NCBI GenBank assembly: GCA_028565635.1
Contig: JAOXYB010065112.1
Coordinates: forward strand, 1-10,325
Length of the DNA: 10,325 bases
Direction of reading: 5' to 3'
Origin: Phoronis ovalis
Lineage: Eukaryota > Phoronida > Phoronidae
Each line of letters begins with the position of its first letter. Within the stretch, counting starts at the first letter, position 1. The notes below the pieces were generated by a model. It was not told the origin of the DNA. It saw only the letters and a list, made by a program, of their open reading frames with translations, and searched no databases. Made by a program: the position numbers and the translations under genes. Shown here piece after piece: positions 1-6,849 of the stretch.

Positions 1-415
1 TATATATTGCATAAATATACAAAAACATTACAGGGATGATATGTGTTGCCTTAATCATATTAACATTTGGATTCATGTTAAATCTCATCATTAGCCAAAT
101 AAAACGTTACTTTGTAATCTACCTTACGAATTCCAATTAATGAAGGGTTCAAAACATGTACAACTATAGGTTTTTTTATTTCTTTGGAAATATTTGCCTG
201 TTAAACTGTGATCTAAATGATGCAATGTACTTATACATTATGTAATAATTATACAGAAAAGTTGGAAAATGTATTTTCTAAAAATGTATCTGCTTATAAA
301 GTTATAGCCAACAGAAGAGTTTGTTGTGTGGTGAACTTCATTGCTATTTTGAAAGAATTGCTTTATGTAGAATAATTTTAATTTTAATTAAAATATTTAA
401 AATATTTGTTCACAG
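1..415. other. AT-rich non-coding stretch, probably intron
   Basis: No open frame of note and no recognised repeat family on either strand. The last bases end in a T-rich run and a CAG that would serve as the 3' splice site of the candidate exon that follows. I see nothing else in it. Confidence 0.4.
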
Positions 416-460
416 GGTGGTAAACATAATTCAGTTGGCACGACAGCTGAAGAAATACTG
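416..460 (+). CDS. Candidate 45-nt internal mini-exon of an unidentified host gene
   Basis: The segment is preceded by TTTGTTCACAG, a plausible 3' splice site with a short T-rich run, and followed directly by GTAAGTATAT, which matches the eukaryotic 5' splice consensus very well. Its length of 45 nt is a multiple of three, so including or skipping it would keep the frame. In phase 0 it reads GGKHNSVGTTAEEIL and in a second phase VVNIIQLARQLKKY; the third phase has a stop. I do not recognise either peptide. No neighbouring exon can be identified, so this rests on splice signals and length alone. The alternative is a chance pair of splice-like sites in AT-rich DNA. If real, the host gene runs on the plus strand, opposite to every transposon relic here. 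Confidence 0.4.
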
Positions 461-801
461 GTAAGTATATCCTCCCGATCCGGTATATTTCACATGTATT
501 ATCCTTTCACGTGTACATACGCATGCTAAAGTATACTCTCCACCTAATTTGTTTATTACCTACCTTCTTTCTGTCCAGTCAAAGTTCCTTTATTCCATCT
601 TATATTAATAATTTAGATTTAAATTAATAGATATGTAATATAATTTACTACATGTTTATACTATACAAGATGGTAAGATGAAATCAAACACCACAAGAAA
701 TTAAATTAAATGCACTTATTCATTTCAAAATTGGTTCATAAATGAAATTAGGGAATATGTATCACTAGAATAAACTCATACGGTTGTCAATTTTACATAT
801 T
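461..801. other. Non-coding AT-rich stretch
   Basis: It starts with the GTAAGTATAT splice-donor-like sequence and runs to the 3' end of the transposase pseudogene. No open frame, RNA gene or repeat stands out. If the transposase relic has a terminal inverted repeat on this side it should lie here, but I could not match one by eye to the far side near 2010-2110. Confidence 0.4.
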
Positions 802-2010
802 TTAATGGATACGTGAGTTTATGTGAATATGCTGGGTTTTCTTGAGTTTTCCATCCTTAACAAGTCTAATGTTCACTTCAAGCAAACACGCCTCCCGATG
901 TAGAAATGGTATCAGTAGGTATAACTGTACGTCATTGCGTTTTGCTTTGGTATTCATTTTACGATGCCATAACTCAACGTCATTTAGACACCAGGTTTGC
1001 GTTGATGTTGTCGTTGTTGCGTATGTAAGTCATAAATGGCATCAGCTGTGGTGTCGCTTGATGTTCAAAAGCACCGACGATCTGTTCATGAGGGAGAAGT
1101 GGAAGAGCTAGTAACTGCTGGACGAACTTGAAAAATGTCTCATCGTCAGAGTACGCTGTTTGAAGTCCGATGTTCCTTCACCTTCACCACACAGCTTGAC
1201 AGTGAAAGCAATATCTCTGGATTGGTTTCGCTGAGAAGACAAATGCCCGACTCAAAATCGACCATACAATGCCGCGTTCGGTTAATTAAACGTACAACGC
1301 TTTGCGGCACTGGATGGCTGTAGGTTTTAGTCAGGGATTGGTGCTCCAACATGGCATCTTCAACCATGTTCTGTGCTGCTGAGCAGAAATTGTTGTCTAC
1401 TCACTCTCTTTACATTGTTGTTTCACGTCTCTCACAATCTGCCCTTGTTCAGCAATCCCAGGTTTTGGCTGGTGGCTGTGGTATTCTTTGCCATCCAGGA
1501 ACTTGATGTGGTAGTGGATAACCCTGGCTTTACATTTGACGTTTCTGGTATTTCGCTGGCTGTAAACCCAGTAAGTCTTCGCTCTATGCTTTTTGGATTT
1601 TGCCCTGTACGTGTAGCGACTGAAGACAAACTTTGTGCTCCCTCTCTGAGAGCCCTTGGTAATAAAAGTATATTCGATAACTTGTTCTTCAGGATGGACG
1701 ATATTCATTTCTGGTATCTGGGCATCGACAGGTGTATCTTCCTTAATATCCATTGATTGGTTGTAAGATGTGCTGACATGAAACGAAGCATGTTCAAGTG
1801 ACTCTTCGCCATTTTCATTGTTTATACAGTTATCGCATTGCTATTGATTTATACTGCTTTTCTCCCTGACCATCCTAGTATACATCTCCCTTGAGATCGC
1901 TGGGGTGGAAACCAAATGTTGCCAGTCATCACAAGTATGACACTGTAGACGTTCTTGACGGGTACCGATTTCACAGTGTCACACAACGCATGGATTTTCA
2001 ACAGCTTCAG
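802..2010 (-). pseudogene. FLYWCH/MULE (Mutator-like) transposase pseudogene, DDE core missing
   Basis: Read on the minus strand, four parts of one protein architecture appear in order. At about 2002-1820 is a Cys-rich finger with CHTC followed by DDWQH, then QCDNC. At 1753-1397 is a FLYWCH finger. At about 1396-1210, one frame over, is a helix-rich stretch (AMLEHQ, PQSVVRLINR). At about 1130-802 is a C-terminus with VQQLLALPLLPHEQIV, then in another frame NDVELWHRKMN, YLLIPFLHREA and LVKDGKL. The order finger, FLYWCH, MULE transposase is known from metazoan Mutator-like transposons and genes derived from them. The roughly 150-200 residues that should hold the DDE catalytic core between the third and fourth parts are absent, at about 1130-1150. 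In-frame stops at 1979-1981 (TGA) and 1841-1843 (TAG), plus frameshifts near 1395 and 980, show it is dead. Terminal inverted repeats and target duplications were not found. Confidence 0.75.
1397..1753 (-). other. FLYWCH-type zinc finger segment of the transposase relic (118 codons open)
   Basis: FLYWCH fingers bind DNA through a C-C-H-H zinc site and contain aromatic landmarks. In this 118-residue open frame the pattern is seen as FVFSRYTY (42-49), TYWVYSQ (60-66), KCKARV (73-78) and EYHSHQP (90-96). Cys74, His92 and His94 fit three zinc ligands. The position three residues after Tyr61, where the family has its first Cys, is Tyr64 with codon TAC at 1562-1564, one transition from a Cys codon. 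Zinc binding would therefore be lost or altered. The ATG at 1753 is probably not the ancestral start, because the same frame continues upstream through the Cys-rich finger and two stops. The plus-strand reading frame over the same bases is only a shadow. Confidence 0.72.
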
Positions 2011-3122
2011 CAGATAGTAATGAAATGCTGACTGTTGAGTGTGGAACTAAATATTGACAGTGTCCTGTCAAGGCTTATATGCTCTCTGTAGTATAACATC
2101 AAAGAAATTTTGTTTTACATCTTGTGATGTGGTAAAACTTATATATGAATATAACTTTATATGTCATTACTTTCATTGTGGGCAAAGGGTTTTCACAATA
2201 TAATAACCTACTGTTATTAGTTTATTTAGAATTTAGTTTATCTGCTGGAATAATTGGAGATTATGGCGTTAATTTGGCTTTGTATTTCAAAATCACTTTT
2301 TCGCCATGGCACTACTGTATCACAGTCTTATAAAATTTCTCCTTTTTGAAGTTGTTTAGTTCAGTAAACTCAACTTTGCTTTATAAAAATGGAGGCAATA
2401 TTTGGGGTCCAGATGTCCAAAGACATGGGGTCCAGATGTCTTGGGGTTCAATTGTCTTGGGGTCCAGATATCTTGGGTTCAAGATGTCCTGTAACCAAGG
2501 AGAAATATTGCTTTTGGTTTTACGTGTGCTACCTGATTCAGTAATACCAGATAAGATAAGAACAGTTACTAATACAATTAAAGGGAGATATAGTCACATT
2601 TAAGTAATTAATCAATGCACATATATATAATAAAGTATATTTAAAGACTATTATTTGTATAAGTCTTATTAGCATTGCTCTCATGTATTCATTAACACAA
2701 TGGAATGGAATTGTTTTGTTTTCTACAAAGTAAGGAAAGCAAACTATCTTCACCCCTCCCAAAGAATCAATTCTTCCTTAGCTTTTTTAAAAGTGTTCTT
2801 GTCTTGTGTGTATAGGCCTACTTGATAAAATCATAGTGTAATACAGCTCAAAGATAAATTGAAAGGGATACCATATACTTAGTATTTTTGAAAACAATAT
2901 ATCAGACAAGGTAGAATAGCGAAAATTGAAAGTGTACTTCTTAGTGCATCTCTCAATTTAACCAAGTCTTTTAAATAAATAACGAAAAAGTTTTAAGACT
3001 AAATACAAAATCTCAAAACTTATGAAATAGATTTCTTTCACATCTACATCCGTTCGGTAGTTGTCAAAAGGTATACATACATCACAGAGACTGCAACTAG
3101 TGTGTGTATGCGACTTGACCAG
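2011..3122. other. Unexplained AT-rich stretch with one minisatellite
   Basis: Apart from the 16-bp tandem repeat at 2404-2490, I see no gene. A perfect 7-bp stem with a 4-nt loop (TTGACAG/CTGTCAA) lies near 2054-2071, just upstream of the transposase relic. Short open frames on both strands here are low-complexity and show no recognisable motif. Confidence 0.4.
2404..2490. repeat. Minisatellite, 16-bp unit, about five copies
   Basis: The unit is close to GGGGTCCAGATGTCTT. One copy at 2404-2419 is followed by 7 nt of spacer, then four contiguous copies at 2427-2442, 2443-2458, 2459-2474 and 2475-2490 with one to a few differences each. The unit is not a multiple of three, so the array is unlikely to encode a repeated peptide. 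It is GC-richer and more G-skewed on the plus strand than its surroundings. Confidence 0.9.
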
Positions 3123-3629
3123 TTAGGTTTGTCTAACTAGCATAGATTTGATATCGTCGGCATTTGTTAAATGTGGTAATGTTGAGGGAAGGCTGTTCCA
3201 TTTTCTGAGTGTTTTAGGAGATGTAGATGTTGCGGTAGGCGGCTTTGTTGTGTATGGCTTAGTGAAGTACTAAGCGGCTTTGTCTTCTTCTCTGTTAAAG
3301 GGTCTTCTAATTAATTAAGTCTATGTAGTATTTCTGTCATTGAACCATGTTCACGTAATTTATTTCTAGTAATGAAGCTGGCCACTCTACGCTGAATTAT
3401 TTCTATTGCATAAATATATATATTTGTTGAGATGAGGATCTCAACCTGTGATGGCATACTCGATAGTTGGTTTTAAAATAGCTGTGTACACATTCTCCTT
3501 AGCCTCTGGTGGACATTTAACAAGAATTATGTTTATGAAGCCAAGTGTACATGTGCGATTTGCCTTGTCTACTATATTGTTGATGCATATTGTCCAGCTT
3601 AGATCTTTTGATAGTTCGGCTCCCAGATA
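3123..3629 (-). pseudogene. Jockey-like non-LTR retrotransposon, C-terminal fragment of the RT ORF
   Basis: The minus strand begins abruptly in the conserved post-palm region with YLGAELSKDLSW, then IVDKANRT, KENVYTAILKPTIEYA and DPHLNK. After a frame change it reads IEIIQRRVASFITR and MTEILHRL, and after another PKTLRKWNSLPSTLPHL and NADDIKSML, ending at a TAA at 3123-3125. The order matches the same region of the element at 8162-10005 (YLGVTL, ALEYSPIVWGPNL, IEKSQRKVARFI, VRDWNHLDNTL), so the two belong to related families. The RT palm and all upstream parts are absent, and roughly 60-80 residues are missing between the QRR region and the WNSLP box. At least two frameshifts and several stops make it non-functional. 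Its upstream edge abuts the 3' flank of the CR1-type relic. Confidence 0.85.
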
Positions 3630-3647
3630 TAAAAAGCTGGATGAAAT

Positions 3648-3730
3648 AAGTTATCTAAAATATAACTACATTTACCTTACAATAAAAAAAAATATTTTAA
3701 AAAGCGGTATAAAGTAAGTTAGCTAAAATA
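3648..3730. repeat. Two copies of a 15-nt direct repeat, 68 nt apart
   Basis: AAGTTATCTAAAATA at 3648-3662 recurs as AAGTTAGCTAAAATA at 3716-3730 (14 of 15 identical). They lie between the coding end of the CR1-type relic and the start of the jockey-like fragment, in the probable 3' untranslated region. They could be a short 3' tandem repeat or a chance match in AT-rich DNA. Confidence 0.4.
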
Positions 3731-3793
3731 CAGCAGTATACAATTAAATGAACTAAAATTATAAGTACCGTAAATAAAAAAGATTTTAAAAAA

Positions 3794-5550
3794 TCAAACT
3801 TGTCCATATGCTTTAATAAAAAGTTATGTTGTTAGCCTAGATTTAAAGAATTAAGAGTCTCCAATTTCCTGACTGCAGCTGGAAGTAAATTCCATAATTT
3901 AGGTGCTGATACAGCATAAGCTCTATCTCCATAAGTGTCTAAATTGGCCATCTGTCTTACTAATTATTGATTGCTTTAAAAGTCATGACAAGTATATTGT
4001 ATTCAGTCCTCTGCCTAAATGGTAACCAGTGAAGGTCAATATAGGAGTAACATGATTGCAAATCCCAGTTCTGGTCACAATTCGAGATACTATATTTAAA
4101 ATGCTCTGTAACAGATAAGTTGGCAATGTTGCACAGACCATAATAAATTGAATTACAGAAATTAAGTTTAGATGTTATAAATGCATGCACTAATAGGTCA
4201 GTATTTTTCCTTGACAAATATCTTCTTATTGTACCTATATTGTACAATGAAAATAAACAGACTTACATACCGCTATAATTTGTTCAGATATTTTCATAGT
4301 GTTGTCGAAACTAACTCTAATATTTCGTGCAGATGAACTATCCATGAACTAAATTCTTTCAAACATAATTCGATAGCTTTAACATTATTTTCCAAATCAG
4401 AGTGACTACTTAACTCAAATGTAATATAATTATAACGTCGGCTGTCGTCGGCATACAAATGAAAGAGTAAACCATATGTACGAGCTATATCAGCTAAAGC
4501 ACGTCGTGCCTATATAGGCAATATAATTTAGGTCCCAGAATCGATCCAAAACAGTGTTGCTAAGCAACTAAAGTATGTGATAGTCTTTCCAACAAGATTA
4601 GATGACCGACTGTGTCAAAGCTGCTGAAAGATCAAGTAGAACAAGGATTACCTCTTTTTTCTGATCCAAGGCAAGAATATCATTTTGAATTTTTAGAATA
4701 GCTGTTTCAGTGCTGTGATTTGCTTTATACGCAGACTGCATTTTTTCATGGAGATTTTCTGTGAATAAATAATCATTGATTTGATTTGAATCACAACTTT
4801 TCGATAACTTTCGTTATGAATGGTGGATTAGAAACAGGACGATAAATGCTAAAAATTCCCGAATCCAAAGATGCCTTTTGAAGAAAGGTCTTAATATAAG
4901 CATGTTTCAAGCTTGACGGAATTGTTCCACTTGTACACCGTACTGTAACAGATACATGTACAATCTCAGTTATCACCGGAAGTAATAAGTTCTTACATAG
5001 GATCGGATTTGAAATAGGGTCCAGATCGTTGTGAGAGTTGTTGATAATCTGCTTAGTTTCATTGGGAGCTGTTGGTGTGAAAGCATCCAACGTGACTTCA
5101 CATTTTTCTTCTGACGCAACAATAGATATTTCAGAGTTCCCGAAACAAGATCGAATCTTTTCAATTTTTTGCCAGAAAAAAATCATTGAAAGCATGCACT
5201 AGTTGTTACACGGAATGTTGCTTGGTAAGTTAATGTCATGTTTGTACTGCACCAGACTATTAATAAAACATCTTGAATGATTGATTTCTTCTAGTTTCCT
5301 GTACATTTTTCTATCTTTGCTTTATATAAAATTGATTTTAATTCATAAATTAGATGCCAGAATTTAAGTTTCGCGGCCTTAAAAATTTGCCAGTCAATGT
5401 GTAGTTCAGTGTTCCTCCATTTTCATTCTAAACTTCTTCTACATTCAATCTTTGCCATATGAATTTCAGAGTTATACCATGGTGGCTTTTGCTTTTTGGT
5501 GACAGTTTTCTTTATAGCATGTGAGTCAAATAGGGATGATAATGTACGTA
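3794..5550 (-). pseudogene. CR1-type non-LTR retrotransposon ORF2 relic (linker, RT, C-terminal domain)
   Basis: CR1 ORF2 encodes an AP-like endonuclease, a linker, a reverse transcriptase and a C-terminal domain. The minus strand shows the linker (SSLFDSHAIKK, KPPWYNSEIHMAK, KWRNTEL, about 5550-5400) and the pre-RT helix (INSLVQYKHDINLPSN, KIEKIR). RT blocks follow: DLDPISNPIL, PSSLKHAYIKTFLQKASL and IYRPVSNPPF at 5160-4800, then MQSAYKANHSTETAILKIQ and VLLDLSA. Next come GSILGPKLYCLY, the catalytic FHLYADDS (near 4445-4460) and SDLENNVKAIE. The C-terminal part has ARNIRVSFDNTMKIS, HAFITSKLNFCNSIYYGL, DLHWLPFRQRTEY, AVSAPKLWNLLPAAVR and LFIKAYG before a TGA at 3794-3796. The endonuclease is absent, consistent with 5' truncation. 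About 40-50 residues between the first catalytic Asp region and the GP box are missing. One lost T shifts the frame in the LDLSAAF box, and several other shifts and stops follow. Confidence 0.88.
4556..4570. repeat. Palindrome GTTGCTAAGCAAC(TA), first of two copies
   Basis: GTTGCT-A-AGCAAC is a perfect 6-bp inverted repeat around one central base. It fits the known RFX X-box layout RYYNYY-N(1-3)-RRNRAC. An identical 15-nt copy lies at 5815-5829. This copy sits within the CR1-type RT at the point where a block of RT sequence is missing. Function as a binding site is only a possibility. Confidence 0.5.
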
Positions 5551-5709
5551 CGCAAAGTGAGGACCAGATTTAGATTCAGATTCAGAACCAGATTCAGATT
5601 CGATGAAAAAATCAAAAATGTCTTCACTGCAGGTATTTGATAAAAAAACACGACTTTTAACGATTTGTTCACCTTTTTCAAGAGGTAAACGTTCCCAAAC
5701 GAAATTTCT

Positions 5710-5741
5710 GAATATATTCACGGATTTATAGCAGGTAAACG
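5710..5741 (+). repeat. 32-bp dispersed repeat, copy 1
   Basis: This 32-nt sequence, beginning GAATATATTCACGGATTT and ending TAAACG, recurs in the same orientation at 6072-6103 with 30 of 32 identical positions. The two copies are 362 nt apart and similarity does not visibly extend beyond them. The shared block contains CACGG and TAGCAG, so it is not simple AT-rich similarity. Confidence 0.8.
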
Positions 5742-5814
5742 AACATGCAAGTGACACTAGTTATAAAAGCTTTTTCATACAAACCTAGAATATTCACAAA
5801 AAGCGAAAAACGTT

Positions 5815-5875
5815 GTTGCTAAGCAACTACATTTCCAGCAATAGCGATCGAAATGTGACGCCATAGCGTTCGAAA
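5815..5875. promoter_or_regulatory. Possible regulatory cluster: X-box-like palindrome, CRE-like half-site, paired CG motifs
   Basis: GTTGCTAAGCAACTA (5815-5829) is identical to the copy at 4556-4570 and fits the RFX X-box pattern. It is followed at 5841-5853 and 5863-5875 by ATAGCGATCGAAA and ATAGCGTTCGAAA (12 of 13 identical, 22 nt apart). TGACGCCA (5856-5863), a CRE-like half-site, bridges the two. A second TGACGCCA lies near 6245. CG dinucleotides are otherwise sparse in this window. Whether this is a promoter or part of an unclassified repeat cannot be told from sequence alone. Confidence 0.3.
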
Positions 5876-6066
5876 AATTTATTTTGGATCTTTTTCTGAA
5901 TCTGGTTCTAGAGATAAAACAAAGTGGTGCACCTCAAAATGTTCAAAAAGCCAATTTCTTTATAAAAGCCGGTGGTGTCAACGGATTCCACAAAAAATTA
6001 TCTCTTTTCCCATTTCTGCTTTTATGAAAACCCGTAATGCTAAATTTCATAATATTACAACCGACT

Positions 6067-6127
6067 TTTCAGAATATATTCACGGATTTTTAGCAGATAA
6101 ACGGAAATCTGTAAATATATTCAGAAA
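6067..6127. repeat. Imperfect hairpin with 23-nt arms, includes copy 2 of the 32-bp repeat
   Basis: The arm at 6067-6089 (TTTCAGAATATATTCACGGATTT) pairs with 6105-6127 with three mismatches across a 15-nt loop. Copy 2 of the 32-bp dispersed repeat (6072-6103) forms the left arm and most of the loop. The right arm is therefore a third, inverted occurrence of the same core motif. Confidence 0.75.
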
Positions 6128-6849
6128 AAATCGTTTGTAATTGGGCTCTGCTAAATTATGGGATGTTCTTAGAACTATATATACTATTTACAGCAAATAG
6201 ATTAAACGGTAAGTTAAAAGTAGTATCACACTACTCAGTAACGATGACGCCACTTCATAGCATACATATCATTTGAATTGTGTGAACATTTATTTGAAAC
6301 GAATTGTAGTAAAAAAGAACGAAAGAATAAAAAAGATGCTTTCCACCGACTTTCTGAATAACACTCAAATCACCAACGTGTATGATATTTACATCTACCT
6401 ACATAACAATAGACTAAAATACATATTTATTTCACCAAAAATAATTCGAAACTAAAATAGTAAAAGTTTACACTCAACTTAAAAACTATAACACTTTGAA
6501 ATGGGCAGTGTAACTTTGTTTATTATTCCAAAAATTGAAATCAGGAGGGGTACAAGAATAGCACTGTAAAGTTAAATAGATGACATGAAGCAGATATGTT
6601 TAGAATTACACAGATGATACTACTACAATTATTTTGATGTCTCGTTTTCTATTTATTAACACAAATTCTTCGTGAAACACATGTTAAAACTTGATGCATT
6701 TATTTCAAGTCACACAAGCTTAATTAAAACGGCGGCCTTGTTGTCAATTAATATCTTGGGTTGTTGTTGAGGAGCAATGTGTTCACAATGATTATATTTA
6801 TACAGGGTGACACGAAATAACGTAAACGATTTTGTTTCTTTATAAGTCA

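Larger units (their letters stand above)
5584..5909. repeat. 15-bp perfect inverted repeat flanking about 300 bp
   Basis: AGAACCAGATTCAGA at 5584-5598 is exactly reverse-complemented at 5895-5909. The left arm lies inside a hexamer-like repeat with two copies of CCAGATTYAGATTC (5564-5603), so one arm could be a chance product of that repeat. The pair could mark a small non-autonomous element. Flanking target duplications were not seen. Confidence 0.5.
5551..6849. other. No recognisable gene; repeat-rich and motif-rich stretch
   Basis: No protein family is recognisable. The first 700 bases hold several short repeats described separately and an unusual number of CG dinucleotides in small motifs. 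A minus-strand open frame of 81 codons at 5512-5757 contains a Ser/Glu run that merely reflects a GATTCA-like hexamer repeat at 5564-5603. From 6250 to 6849 the sequence is plain AT-rich DNA. It contains TATACAGGGTGACAC near 6810, which resembles some transposon ends but has no partner I could find. Confidence 0.4.

Noticed and set aside
842-1323. Two plus-strand open frames of 89 and 62 codons
   Set aside because: They are shadows of the C-terminal part of the minus-strand MULE relic and show no recognisable motif.
1373-1756. Plus-strand open frame of 127 codons with a hydrophobic start
   Set aside because: It overlaps the minus-strand FLYWCH segment almost exactly. The minus-strand reading has family motifs; the plus-strand one has none.
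1938-1981. 9-bp inverted repeat TGACACTGT/ACAGTGTCA as a hairpin or operator
   Set aside because: It lies within the Cys-rich finger of the transposase relic, where TGT/CAC codon use can produce such matches; there is no other support.
2404-2490. Possible CRISPR array
   Set aside because: The units are contiguous 16-mers without unique spacers, and the window is clearly eukaryotic.
2346-2603. Plus-strand open frame of 85 codons across the minisatellite
   Set aside because: The 16-bp repeat unit is not a multiple of three and the product lacks any domain signal; it is best explained as chance openness.
3412-3424. Short AT dinucleotide run as a microsatellite feature
   Set aside because: Only a few repeats in an AT-rich background; it falls inside the jockey-like fragment and is not notable by itself.
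5512-5757. Minus-strand open frame with a Ser/Glu-rich tail, possibly an acidic protein
   Set aside because: The Ser/Glu run follows from a GATTCA-like hexamer repeat. The frame overlaps the CR1 linker in another frame and has no homology I recognise.
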